Part shown: positions 25,174 to 33,795 of the stretch, piece by piece
How positions within the stretch are numbered: position 1 is the first letter of the stretch
How the letters are laid out: the number at the start of each line of letters is the position of its first letter
Assembly: GCA_036495525.1 (NCBI GenBank)
Contig: DASXMR010000084.1
Location: forward strand, 11,704 to 75,703
DNA: 64,000 nt
Source: DASXMR01 sp036495525
GTDB lineage: Bacteria; Actinomycetota; Actinomycetes; Streptosporangiales; Streptosporangiaceae
Direction of reading: 5' to 3'
The notes under the pieces: generated by a model
The model's input: the letters and a program-made list of their open reading frames with translations, nothing else
The model's database searches: none
Told to the model about the DNA's origin: nothing
Made by a program: the position numbers and the translations under genes

Positions 25174-25245
25174 CCAGCTGACTGCGCCGGTGACGGGCTG
25201 GCGGTACCGCGCCGCGCCGCCGCGCCTACCGCGTAGCCTTGGCAG

Positions 25246-26673
25246 GTGACGCTGCGCATCTACGACACTGGCGAGCGCTCGGTTCGCGAGCTCGTCCCGC
25301 TCCGGCCGGGCGAGGTATCGCTCTACCTGTGCGGCGCCACCGTCCAGGCGCCACCGCACATCGGGCACATACGCTCCGGAGTCTGCTTCGACATCCTGGT
25401 CCGCTGGCTGCAGGCCAGCGGGCTGTCGGTGACCTACTGCCGCAATGTCACCGACATCGACGACAAGATCATCGATGTCGCTGCCGGGCAAGGGGTGCAA
25501 TGGTGGGCGGTTGCAGAGCGCAACCAGCGGGCGTTCACCAGGGCGTACGAGGCACTCGGCTGCCTGCCGCCGGACGCGGAGCCGAGGGCGACCGGGCACG
25601 TGCCGGAGATGGTCACGCTGATCGGCAGGCTAATCGCCACCGGCCACGCTTACCAGGCCGGCGGCGACGTGTACTTCGATGTCAGCTCCTATCCGGCCTA
25701 CGGCGAGCTGTCCGGGCAGGCCGGCCCCGGCCTGGCTGCCGAGGCAGGCGACGGGCTGGCCAAGCGCGACCCGGCCGACTTCGCTTTGTGGAAGGGCCGC
25801 AAGAGCGGCGAGCCGTACTGGGACACCCCGTGGGGCCCTGGCCGTCCCGGCTGGCACCTTGAGTGCTCGGCGATGGCGACCAAGTACCTGGGTGCTACGT
25901 TCGACATCCACGGCGGCGGCCTGGATCTGCTCTTCCCGCACCACGAGAACGAGCTCGCGCAGTCTCGCGCGGCGGGAGACGGCTTCGCCCGGTACTGGAT
26001 GCATAACGGCCTGGTCCGGATTGGCGGCGAGAAGATGAGCAAGTCGGTCGGCAACTCGCTGCTGGTGGACGCGATGACCAGCCGGGTGCGCGCGGCCGAG
26101 CTGCGGTATTACCTCGGCCAGGCGCACTACCGCTCCCAGCTCGACTACTCCGTCGAGGCCCTGGACGAGGCGGTGGCTGCCTACCGGCGGATCGAGGGAT
26201 TCGTGGTCCGGGCGGGCGAGGCGGTGGCCGGCGAGCCGGGGCAGGGGCCGGCGCAGCGCGACGGCCAGCCAGGCCGGGGGCTGGCCCCAGCCCTGCCCGC
26301 TGAGTTCGCCGCGGCGATGGACGACGACCTGGCGGTGCCGCGGGCGCTGGCGATCGTGCACGAGGCGCTCAGGGACGGCAATACCGCGCTCGCCGCCGGC
26401 GACGCGGCCGGCACCGGCAAGCACCTGGCTCAGCTGCGGGCGATGCTCGCGGTGCTCGGCCTTGACCCGCTGGCCCAGCCGTGGGCGTCGGGCGGTGACA
26501 GCGGGCTGCGCCCGGTGGTCGACGCGCTCGTCGGGGTCGCCATGGATCAGCGGCAGGCGGCCAGGGCACGCAAGGACTACCCAGCGGCCGATGCGATCAG
26601 GCAGCGGCTGCAGGAGGCGGGCATCGTGGTGGAGGACACCCCGGCCGGCCCGCGGTGGGAGCTGGCCAGGTGA
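25246..26673 (+). CDS. cysS: Cysteinyl-tRNA synthetase
   Basis: This 475-residue class I synthetase charges tRNA-Cys. It has the Zn/Cys and HIGH block YLCGATVQAPPHIGHIRSG, NVTDIDDKI, the zinc ligands in WHLECSAMATKYLG with HHENELAQS, and the KMSKS loop. The length fits CysS rather than the MshC paralogue, which is shorter. The GTG start opens MTLRIYDTGERSVRELVPL. Its stop overlaps the next gene start as GTGA. The cysS-rlmB order is that of mycobacteria. Confidence 0.96.
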   Translation: MTLRIYDTGERSVRELVPLRPGEVSLYLCGATVQAPPHIGHIRSGVCFDILVRWLQASGLSVTYCRNVTDIDDKIIDVAAGQGVQWWAVAERNQRAFTRAYEALGCLPPDAEPRATGHVPEMVTLIGRLIATGHAYQAGGDVYFDVSSYPAYGELSGQAGPGLAAEAGDGLAKRDPADFALWKGRKSGEPYWDTPWGPGRPGWHLECSAMATKYLGATFDIHGGGLDLLFPHHENELAQSRAAGDGFARYWMHNGLVRIGGEKMSKSVGNSLLVDAMTSRVRAAELRYYLGQAHYRSQLDYSVEALDEAVAAYRRIEGFVVRAGEAVAGEPGQGPAQRDGQPGRGLAPALPAEFAAAMDDDLAVPRALAIVHEALRDGNTALAAGDAAGTGKHLAQLRAMLAVLGLDPLAQPWASGGDSGLRPVVDALVGVAMDQRQAARARKDYPAADAIRQRLQEAGIVVEDTPAGPRWELAR

Positions 26674-27755
26674 GCGCTGCAGGCGGCGCCGGCCAGCCTC
26701 GGCGCGGGCCAGGCGGGCGGTCAAAGTCCGGCAAGCCGCGGCCGGGCACCGGCGGTCACGGCAAGCACAAGCTGGAGGGCAAGGGCCCGACGCCGCCGGC
26801 GGCGGCCAGGCCAGGCCATCCGGCGCAGCGCCGGGCGGCGGCGGCCGCCAGGGCCGCGGCGAAGCGCAGCGGCGAGCCGGCCGCGCGGCCGGGCAGCCGC
26901 GCTGACCGCACCGACGGCAGTGACCGCTACGGCCGCCTGGCTGGAAGTGCGGGCCGGCCTCGCGGCGGGCAGTCACCGGCCTCTTCTCGTGCTGCTGCCA
27001 TGCCGCGAGGCGCGGGCACCGGGCCCGAGGTCGTGGCCGGGCGCAACGCGGTGCTTGAGGCCCTGCAGGCAGGCGTGCCGGCCCTGGCGCTGCACGTCGG
27101 CGCCGGGCAGGGCGACGAGCGGGTCGGCGCCTCGATCGCGCTGGCCGCTGACGCCCGGATACCTGTGGTCGAAGCCGGCCGCGCCGAGCTGGACCGGCTG
27201 ACTGGCGGCGCGATCCACCAGGGCCTGGCGCTGCGGGTCAGGCCGTATGAGTACGCCCATCCCGACGATCTGATCAGCGCCGCCATCGACGCGGCCGCCC
27301 AGCCGCTGATCGTCGCCCTGGACGGGGTGACGGACCCGCGCAACCTCGGCGCGGTGGCGCGCTCGGCCGCCGCCTTCGGCGGGCACGGGCTGCTGGTCCC
27401 GGTGCGCAGGTCGGCCGGCGTCACCGCCGGGTCGTGGAAGGCGTCGGCCGGTGCCCTCGCCCGGCTGCCGGTCGCCCAGGCGCCCAATCTGGCCCGCGCG
27501 CTGGCGGGCTACCAGCAGGCCGGCCTGTTCGTGGCAGGCCTGGCCGCCGGCGCCGGCGACGACCTCGCCAGCCTTCAGCTGGCCGACGGGCCGCTGGTAC
27601 TCGTTGTCGGCTCGGAGGGCCGCGGATTGTCCCGGCTGGTCGCGCAGCACTGTGACGTGATTGTCCGGATCCCGATCGCTGGCACCGAGTCGCTCAACGC
27701 ATCTGTGGCAGCGGGGATAGCGTTGTACGAGGTAGCTCGCCTGCGGGCTGGCTGA
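26670..27755 (+). CDS. rlmB: 23S rRNA (guanosine-2'-O-)-methyltransferase, SpoU/RlmB type
   Basis: This 361-residue SPOUT methyltransferase has a long basic, Pro/Gly/Ala-rich head (1-118), a substrate-binding domain from VVAGRNAVLEALQAG, and the knotted domain with motif 1 DGVTDPRNLGAVARSAAAFG, motif 2 VVGSEGRGLSRL and motif 3 IPIAGTESLNASVAAGI. It probably methylates the peptidyl-transferase region of 23S rRNA. A thiostrepton-resistance-type specificity cannot be excluded. GTG 26670 overlaps the cysS stop by 4 bases and is preferred over an in-frame GTG 15 bases upstream. Confidence 0.9.
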   Translation: MSAAGGAGQPRRGPGGRSKSGKPRPGTGGHGKHKLEGKGPTPPAAARPGHPAQRRAAAAARAAAKRSGEPAARPGSRADRTDGSDRYGRLAGSAGRPRGGQSPASSRAAAMPRGAGTGPEVVAGRNAVLEALQAGVPALALHVGAGQGDERVGASIALAADARIPVVEAGRAELDRLTGGAIHQGLALRVRPYEYAHPDDLISAAIDAAAQPLIVALDGVTDPRNLGAVARSAAAFGGHGLLVPVRRSAGVTAGSWKASAGALARLPVAQAPNLARALAGYQQAGLFVAGLAAGAGDDLASLQLADGPLVLVVGSEGRGLSRLVAQHCDVIVRIPIAGTESLNASVAAGIALYEVARLRAG

Positions 27756-27785
27756 TCCCGCGGGCCGCGCGCGGAAGGGGTCACG

Positions 27786-29126
27786 GTGGCTGATGACGAG
27801 CCCGGCGGCCCGGCCAGCGCCGGCGATAGCACCGGCGCTGAGGTGGCTCGCGCAGCGCTAGCCGACCGGCTGCGGGTCAGCGCGAGGGCCTCGCCGGCCG
27901 TGCTGGCCGCGTTCCGCGAGGTTCCGCGGCACCTGTTCCTGCCGGAGCTGCCGGTCGAGCAGGCGTACCAGGACGAGGCGTTCGTCGTCAAGAGCGACGC
28001 CAGCGGGCTCCCGCTCAGCTCCTCGTCGCAGCCCGCCATGATGGCGATCATGCTGGAGCAGCTCGGCCTCCAGCCTGGCCACCGGGTGCTGGAGATCGGC
28101 ACCGGCACCGGATACAACGCCGCGCTGATGGCGCGCGTCACCGGGCCGGCCGGCCAGGTCGTGTCGATGGACATCGACCAGGAGCTGACCGAGCTAGCCG
28201 CCGCCAGGCTGGCAGCCGCTGGGTTCGGCCGGGTCATCGTCGTCGCGGGTGACGGCGGGCTCGGCGTGCCGGAATACGCGCCTTATGACCGGATCATCCT
28301 GACCGTGGGCGCCGGGGACCTGGCGCCGCAGTGGCAGTCACAGCTGGCCGACGGCGGCCGGATGGTACTGCCGCTATCGGTGCGGGGCATCCAGCTGTCG
28401 GTCGGCCTGAGGCGAGCAGGCAGCCACTGGACCAGCACGTCTGCCTGCCGGTGCGGATTCATCCGGATGGCCGGGGCATTCGCCGGCCCGGAGTCCTACG
28501 TCTCGCTTGGCGAGGACACCGGACTGCACGCACAGGCGGACGACGGGCGTGACCTGGATCCGGACGCCCTGTACCAGGCGCTATCCGGCGAGCCGGCTGA
28601 GATCGCGGCCAGGCTGCCAGCCGGCGGCCCGGCCCAGCTCGCCGACCTTGACCTGTGGCTCACTCTCACCGAGCCACGGCTGACCAGGCTGACCCTGCTC
28701 GCGACCGCTGGCGGCCAGGCCCGGCGGTGGCGGCCGGCACCGCAGCTTCCGTTCGGCGCGCTGGCTGGCAGCACGGCAGCCGGCCAGCTGGCGGTCGCGG
28801 CGATCGGGGTCGCCGACGCTGCGGGCGAGGCCGGCAGCGGTCAGCGCGGCTGCATATCGGGACCGCAGCTCCCCGGTGAGCCGGAGCCTGAGGCCGCTGA
28901 CCTGGCGCCCGCACGCGGGATCGTGGTCCGCGGCTATGGGCCAGGTGGCGCTGAGCTGGCCAGTCACCTGGCCGGGCGGGTTACGCACTGGCAGGAGCTC
29001 GGGCGTCCCGGTGCGTGGAACCTGCGGCTGGCCGCTTACCCGGCCGGCGCGCAGGTGCCTGACGAACCGGGCCTGATCGTCATCGACCGGGAGCACTCCC
29101 GGCTACTGGCCGGCTGGCCCTGGTAG
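27786..29126 (+). CDS. PCMT-like protein methyltransferase with C-terminal extension
   Basis: This 446-residue protein starts with a protein-L-isoaspartate O-methyltransferase domain (about 20-220). The SAM motif I is VLEIGTGTGYNAALMA, preceded by SSSSQPAMMAIML (substrate loop of PCMT) and FREVPRHLFLPE. Residues 220-446 form an extension found in actinobacterial versions, of unknown role. PCMT repairs isoaspartyl residues; extended forms can modify peptide natural products, but no precursor or lantibiotic gene is nearby, so repair is more likely. The GTG start has GGAAGGGG upstream. Confidence 0.8.
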   Translation: MADDEPGGPASAGDSTGAEVARAALADRLRVSARASPAVLAAFREVPRHLFLPELPVEQAYQDEAFVVKSDASGLPLSSSSQPAMMAIMLEQLGLQPGHRVLEIGTGTGYNAALMARVTGPAGQVVSMDIDQELTELAAARLAAAGFGRVIVVAGDGGLGVPEYAPYDRIILTVGAGDLAPQWQSQLADGGRMVLPLSVRGIQLSVGLRRAGSHWTSTSACRCGFIRMAGAFAGPESYVSLGEDTGLHAQADDGRDLDPDALYQALSGEPAEIAARLPAGGPAQLADLDLWLTLTEPRLTRLTLLATAGGQARRWRPAPQLPFGALAGSTAAGQLAVAAIGVADAAGEAGSGQRGCISGPQLPGEPEPEAADLAPARGIVVRGYGPGGAELASHLAGRVTHWQELGRPGAWNLRLAAYPAGAQVPDEPGLIVIDREHSRLLAGWPW

Positions 29127-29194
29127 CGGCCGGGCGGCCAGGGCGCTGCGGCGGGCGGCCCTCCGTGGGCGCCGGCGGCAGCGCTGCTCACCGG

Positions 29195-30145
29195 TCAGTG
29201 CTGCTCGCCGCTGACAGCGAGCTTGGCCGCCGGGCCGACAATTTGCTTGTCTGGCCTGCCGACGACAGCCTTGTCCATCCCCGTGTACGGCACCCGGTAC
29301 AGGACGTGCCGCATGGCCTCCAGCCTGGCCCGCCGCTTGTCGTTGCTCTTCACCACCGTCCACGGCGCGTCCGGCAGGTCGGTGTAGAAGAACATGGCCT
29401 CCTTGGCCTCGGTGTAGGCGTCCCACTTGTCCAGCGAGGCCAGGTCGACCGGGCTGAGCTTCCACTGCCTGACCGGGTCGACCTGCCGCCGGACGAACCG
29501 CCTGAGCTGCTCGGTCCTTGACACCGAGAACCAGAACTTGACCAGGATGATGCCGTCCCTGACGATCATCCGCTCGAACTCAGGCGCCTGCCGGAGAAAC
29601 TCCGTCACCTCGTCGGGCCTGCTGAAGCCCATCACCCGCTCGACTCCGGCACGGTTGTACCAGGACCGGTCGAACATCACGATCTCGCCGGCCGAGGGCA
29701 GGTGCTCGATGTACCGCTGCAGGTACCACTGGGTGCGCTCCCGCTCGGTCGGCTTCGGCAGCGCGACGACCTGGGCGCCACGCGGGTTGAGGTTCTCGGT
29801 GAAGCGCTTGATCGTGCCGCCTTTGCCGGCCGCGTCGCGGCCCTCGAACAGGATCACCACGCGCTGGCCGTCCTGCTTGACAGATTTCTGCAGCTTCAGC
29901 AGCTCGATCTGCAGCGCTCGCTTCGATGCCTCATACTCGCTGCGGCGCAGCCGGTGCTCGTAGGGGTAATCCTCGCGCCAGGTCCGGACCACCTTGCCGT
30001 CCGGCTCGGCCAGCGCGCCGAGGCCTTTCTTGCCCGGCACGACGCGCAGTCCCAGATCACGCGCCAGCCGGTCGAGCACGGCGCTCACCTGTCCGTCCGG
30101 CTGTGACCCGGTGACCGGCCTGGCCCGTGGCCCGGGCTGGCTCAC
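29195..30145 (-). CDS. ppk2: Polyphosphate kinase 2 (PPK2 family)
   Basis: This 316-residue kinase uses polyphosphate to phosphorylate nucleotides, or the reverse. Walker A is FEGRDAAGKGGTIKR, the lid module Walker B MFDRSWYNRAGVERVMGF, and LVKFWFSVSRTEQLRRF follows. The single PPK2 domain suggests a class I or III enzyme (NDP/NMP phosphorylating). The GTG start overlaps the stop of the small upstream gene. It converges with the PCMT-like gene, with 68 bases between stops. Confidence 0.93.
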   Translation of the reverse strand: MSQPGPRARPVTGSQPDGQVSAVLDRLARDLGLRVVPGKKGLGALAEPDGKVVRTWREDYPYEHRLRRSEYEASKRALQIELLKLQKSVKQDGQRVVILFEGRDAAGKGGTIKRFTENLNPRGAQVVALPKPTERERTQWYLQRYIEHLPSAGEIVMFDRSWYNRAGVERVMGFSRPDEVTEFLRQAPEFERMIVRDGIILVKFWFSVSRTEQLRRFVRRQVDPVRQWKLSPVDLASLDKWDAYTEAKEAMFFYTDLPDAPWTVVKSNDKRRARLEAMRHVLYRVPYTGMDKAVVGRPDKQIVGPAAKLAVSGEQH

Positions 30146-30408
30146 TTGCCCGTGATGCCCTTGTTCTTGATGTTCTTGACGCCGGAGACCTTGATATCGC
30201 GCGGATTAAAGCCGCGCACAGCGGTGCCGGCCTTGCCGGCTGCCGTCCTTGACTTGCCGGCCAGATCCCTGGCCTTCGTCGCGGCCTGGCCCGCCTTCTC
30301 GCTGGCCTGCCTGGCCGCCCGCTGCATCCCCTCGCTGCTCGAGTACTTGTCCCTGGCCTGCTGGTACAGGCCGCCGGCGGTGTCCCTGACCTTCGCTACC
30401 AAGCTCAC
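30142..30408 (-). CDS. Small Lys/Ala-rich helical protein
   Basis: This 88-residue basic protein reads KVRDTAGGLYQQARDKYSSS then a long amphipathic region with repeating QAxxKAGxAAxKARDLAGK. It resembles short helical histone-like or stress-type proteins but I assign no family. GTG 30408 is the likely start; the frame is open to an ATG at 30465. Its stop overlaps ppk2 by 4 bases, so it is co-transcribed with it. The Lys-rich helices could contact polyphosphate or nucleic acid, but this is speculation. Confidence 0.5.
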   Translation of the reverse strand: MSLVAKVRDTAGGLYQQARDKYSSSEGMQRAARQASEKAGQAATKARDLAGKSRTAAGKAGTAVRGFNPRDIKVSGVKNIKNKGITGK

Positions 30409-30492
30409 CACAGCCCCCAATCCGCCCGAATGCGCCGTTGATACCCACCCGGCCCGCTGGCACACCCGCTGGCACGCCCCGGCGGCCGGACG

Positions 30493-30690
30493 CTAGGTCA
30501 CTGATCCGCGGCGCCGCAGCCCGGCGGCGACGAGTCCGAGGCCGACGAGCGCCACCAGGGGACCGACCACCTCGAACGTGCTGCTTCCCGACATGACACT
30601 GCCGCCGACCACGTTGAATCCCTGCAGCGACCAGAACGCGCCGAGTATGGCGATCACGACGCCCGCGGCGATAAACAGAATGCTCTTCAT
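30493..30690 (-). CDS. Small two-helix membrane protein
   Basis: This 65-residue protein has two hydrophobic helices: residues about 3-24 (ILFIAAGVVIAILGAFWSLQG) and 42-58 (VGPLVALVGLGLVAAGL), ending in RRRGSVT, which favours a cytoplasmic C-terminus. Short proteins of this shape are common in actinomycetes and have no known function. It lies just upstream of the ppk2 pair on the same strand. Confidence 0.55.
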   Translation of the reverse strand: MKSILFIAAGVVIAILGAFWSLQGFNVVGGSVMSGSSTFEVVGPLVALVGLGLVAAGLRRRGSVT

Positions 30691-31008
30691 CAGAAAGTCA
30701 GCTCCTGCGATAGCACGCGCACCAGAATCCTGTCACCGGCCGGAACGGCCAGCGGGCACGGACGGTTCAGCCGCCGCCCTGGCTGCAGACTGCGCTGGCT
30801 GGCGGCCCCGCCCGCCGCCGCGCGATCTTGCCTGAACGGGGCAACCGGGCGGCCGTGCCGGGCGTCAAGAAACAAGTGCGGCCATTCCCCGCCCGGGTAT
30901 CCGGCATTGCCGGTCACCTCGCTTATGCGAGTAGCCCGCAGGGTATGGCCATACTGCGCGGATCGGATTCCGGCCGGCCTGGCTGCCTTTCGGACGAGGA
31001 GCACAATC
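30691..31008. promoter_or_regulatory. Intergenic leader ahead of the L,D-transpeptidase
   Basis: This 318-base divergent gap has two small adjacent hairpins, CCGGC-ATT-GCCGG (30901-30913) and CTCGC-TTAT-GCGAG (30918-30931), about 80 bases before the L,D-transpeptidase start. They could be part of a structured leader. I compared the stretch with the c-di-AMP ydaO riboswitch consensus, frequent ahead of wall hydrolases, and do not see its core motifs. Confidence 0.3.
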
Positions 31009-31863
31009 ATGATCAAGTCACGTCGCCGGGTGGCCGGCTCCGTCGCGCGGAAAGCGGCCGGCCCGGGGGCCGGCGCGCTGCTCGCCGCGGCGGTCACCGT
31101 GCTCGGCCAGGGCCAGCCGGCCGGCGCCGCGCAGGTGTCGCGCGCCGCGCCGGTCTCGCCCGCCATCACCGCCGCGGCGGCGGCCGCCGTCAGCTCTGCG
31201 CTGCCCGCCGCCCGAGCCGCCGCCGGCAGCTTCGTCCCGCCAAAGCACGTGCTGAAGGTCGGTGACCACGGCCCGGCCGTACGCAAGGTGCAGCAGCGGC
31301 TCAGCCAGCTGCACTATTACGCCGGCAAGGCCGACGGTAGCTTCGGCGCCAACACTCAGGCGGCGGTCTGGGCGTTCGAGCGCGTGCAGGGCCTGCGGAT
31401 CACCGCGGCCAACGCTGATGAGATCACCCGCGCCGCCGAGCGTGACCTGGCCCACCCGAGGGCGCCCAAGGTGCTCGCGCCGCACGGCAGGCCATGGCGG
31501 GTCGAGGTGAACAAGCAGACCCAGGTCCTGGTGCTGTACCGGCACGGCAAGATCGAGCTGATCAGCCACGTCTCGACCGGGGCCGGCTGCCTGCCCGGCC
31601 AGGGCTGCGGCTGGGTCACGCCGACCGGGAACTACCGGGCGGAGGACTACATGCCGGGCTGGGTGCACGTGCCGCTCGGCGAGATGTTCAACCCGGTGTT
31701 CTTCATCAGCACGGTGTTCGCGATCCACGGCGACACCTTCGTGCCCTGGTACCCGGACTCGCACGGCTGCGTCCGGGTCCCCATGTTCATCGCCCGGTTC
31801 TTCCACAACCGGGTGCACGTGGCCGCCAGCGGCGGTACCCCGGTGATCATCCGCAACCACTGA
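31009..31863 (+). CDS. L,D-transpeptidase with peptidoglycan-binding domain
   Basis: This 284-residue exported protein crosslinks peptidoglycan or anchors wall proteins. A signal peptide (Arg-rich start, AAAVTVLGQGQPAGAA) precedes a PG_binding_1 domain (LKVGDHGPAVRKVQQRLSQL to FERVQGLRIT). The YkuD catalytic domain carries IHGDTFVPWYPDSHGCVRVP, with the catalytic Cys in SHGCVR. ATG 31009 is chosen for the GAGGAGC site upstream and the proper signal peptide. Confidence 0.9.
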   Translation: MIKSRRRVAGSVARKAAGPGAGALLAAAVTVLGQGQPAGAAQVSRAAPVSPAITAAAAAAVSSALPAARAAAGSFVPPKHVLKVGDHGPAVRKVQQRLSQLHYYAGKADGSFGANTQAAVWAFERVQGLRITAANADEITRAAERDLAHPRAPKVLAPHGRPWRVEVNKQTQVLVLYRHGKIELISHVSTGAGCLPGQGCGWVTPTGNYRAEDYMPGWVHVPLGEMFNPVFFISTVFAIHGDTFVPWYPDSHGCVRVPMFIARFFHNRVHVAASGGTPVIIRNH

Positions 31864-31941
31864 GCGGCCGGCGCAGTAGGCTAGCCGGACGCGTCCCCGG
31901 CCAGTGGCCGGGGGCTGAGGCCGGCCTTGGGGGGTTCGCCA

Positions 31942-32814
31942 GTGCGACGCATCCTGCTGGCCGCGGCCGTAGCGGTCGCCGCCAGTTCTGCTATCGCTGC
32001 CTGCAGCAGTTCAGGATCCGGCGCGCCTACGGGCGGGTCGGCGAGCGCCGCGTCGGCGGCCAGCTGCACCAACAGCGCCATCCAGAAAAATCTGTTCCAG
32101 AAGGGCGCCCTGACGGTCGCCACCGACAATCCGGTGTTCACGCCGTGGTTCACGCACAACAACCCGGCGAACGGCAAGGGCTACGAAAGCGCAGTGGCGT
32201 ACGCGATCGCGGCGAAGCTCGGCTTTTCCCGCAGCCAGGTGAACTGGGTGCACGAGCCGTTCACCAGCTCCTACGCGCCGGGCCCGAAGAAGTTCGACTT
32301 CGACATCAACGAGGTCTCGGTCACCCCGCAGCGGGCCACCGCGGTCACGTTCAGCAGCAGCTACTACGACGTGCAGCAGGCGATCGTCGCGATGAAGGGC
32401 ACGCCGATCGTGACCAGCCACTCGCCAACCCAGCTGAAGACCTACCAGTACGGGGATCAGATCGGGACGACCGGGCTGACGTACATCACCAGCCACATCC
32501 TGCCCGCCAAGCAGCCCAAGGTGTTCGACACGCTCGCCGAGGCCGCCTCGGCGCTGGCAGCGCACCGGATCGCCGCGCTGGTGACCGATACGCCCACCGC
32601 CCAGTTCATGGCCTCGGCGCAGGTCAAGAACGCCGTGCTGGTGGCCCAGTTCCCCACCACCGGCGAGCACTACGGGCTGGTCTTCGCCAAGGGCGATCCG
32701 CTGGTGGGCTGCGTCAACCGGGCGATCAGCGCGCTGCAGAGCGACGGCACGCTGCACCGGCTGCAGCAGCAGTACCTGAGGATCTTCCTGACCTTCCCGA
32801 CCATCCAGCCCTGA
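31942..32814 (+). CDS. Amino-acid ABC transporter substrate-binding lipoprotein
   Basis: This 290-residue SBP of family 3 has a lipoprotein signal with lipobox AIAAC (C21), then FQKGALTVATDNPVFTPWF and a bilobed domain with FDFDINEVSVTPQRATAVTFSSSYY, the phrase typical of polar amino-acid receptors. The GTG start follows a GGGGGG run. The permease and ATPase follow at once, so this is one uptake operon. Substrate is probably a polar amino acid such as Glu, Gln or Arg. Confidence 0.85.
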   Translation: MRRILLAAAVAVAASSAIAACSSSGSGAPTGGSASAASAASCTNSAIQKNLFQKGALTVATDNPVFTPWFTHNNPANGKGYESAVAYAIAAKLGFSRSQVNWVHEPFTSSYAPGPKKFDFDINEVSVTPQRATAVTFSSSYYDVQQAIVAMKGTPIVTSHSPTQLKTYQYGDQIGTTGLTYITSHILPAKQPKVFDTLAEAASALAAHRIAALVTDTPTAQFMASAQVKNAVLVAQFPTTGEHYGLVFAKGDPLVGCVNRAISALQSDGTLHRLQQQYLRIFLTFPTIQP

Positions 32815-32841
32815 TCTGACGGCCCCGCGCGCCGCGAGCCC

Positions 32842-33795
32842 ATGAGCGATTACCAGCCGGGCGATAAGGATCGGTTCCTCAGTCAGCCGGTCCCCGGTGC
32901 GCCAGTACGGAGCATCGGCGGTGCCCGGCTCCCCGACTCGTTCCTGGTCGGCCGCGGCCCGCGGCTGCTGACCGGCGGGCGCGGCGGCGTGGCGATCTCG
33001 ACCGTCAGCACGCTGGTCGTGCTGGCGGCCCTGGCCGCGGTGTTCCTGCTGGCGCCGGGCAGCCGGGCGGTGGAGCACGCCTTCTTCAGCCCCAGGGACA
33101 TGTGGCAGTCGTTCATCGGCAACCCGCGCCAGGGCTACTACTCGGTCGGCGCGGCGATCTGGCTGAACATCAGGATGTTCCTGGTCGCCGAAGTGCTCAT
33201 CCTGGCGCTGGCGCTGCTGATCGCGCTGGTCAGGCAGTCCACGCACCCGGCCCTGTTTCCCATCCGCGTGCTGGCCACGATCTACGTCGACTTCTTCCGC
33301 GGCGTGCCGCTGATCCTGGTGATCTTCGCGATCGGGCTTGGCGTGCCGGCGCTGTCCCTGACGTTCGTCTCGAGCCAGCCGGACGTGGTCTACGGCATCG
33401 CCGCGCTGGTGCTGTCCTACTCGGCGTATGTCTCCGAGGTCTACCGGGCCGGGCTGAACTCGGTGCACCAGAGCCAGGCAGCCGCAGCCCGGTCCCTCGG
33501 CCTGCCGCACTGGACCTCGCTGCGGTACGTGATCCTGCCGCAGGCGGTCCGCAACATCATCCCGCCGCTGCTGAATGACTTCATCAGCCTGCAGAAGGAC
33601 ACCGCGCTCGTCGGCGTGCTCGGCACGATCGAGGCGAACCGGGCCGCCGACATCTACAGCGAGCAGGTCTTCAACTTCTCCAGCTTTACCGTCGCGGCGA
33701 TCCTGTTCCTGATCCTCACCATCCCGCTGGCGCGGTTCACCGACGCGCTGATCGCCAGGGACCGCAGCCGGCGGCTGGCCGGGGCCGCATCGTGA
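32842..33795 (+). CDS. Amino-acid ABC transporter permease
   Basis: This 317-residue HisM/GlnP-type permease has about five to six helices. The EAA loop, which contacts the ATPase, is LNSVHQSQAAAARSLGLPHW followed by the coupling phrase ILPQAVRNIIPPLLNDF. RGVPLILVIFAIGLG is typical. It has an extended N-terminus (about 65 residues) before the first helix. Its stop overlaps the ATPase start. Confidence 0.9.
   Translation: MSDYQPGDKDRFLSQPVPGAPVRSIGGARLPDSFLVGRGPRLLTGGRGGVAISTVSTLVVLAALAAVFLLAPGSRAVEHAFFSPRDMWQSFIGNPRQGYYSVGAAIWLNIRMFLVAEVLILALALLIALVRQSTHPALFPIRVLATIYVDFFRGVPLILVIFAIGLGVPALSLTFVSSQPDVVYGIAALVLSYSAYVSEVYRAGLNSVHQSQAAAARSLGLPHWTSLRYVILPQAVRNIIPPLLNDFISLQKDTALVGVLGTIEANRAADIYSEQVFNFSSFTVAAILFLILTIPLARFTDALIARDRSRRLAGAAS

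Noticed and set aside
30691..31008. Possible ydaO (c-di-AMP) riboswitch before the L,D-transpeptidase
   Set aside because: The characteristic conserved blocks of ydaO are not visible; only two small hairpins are present.
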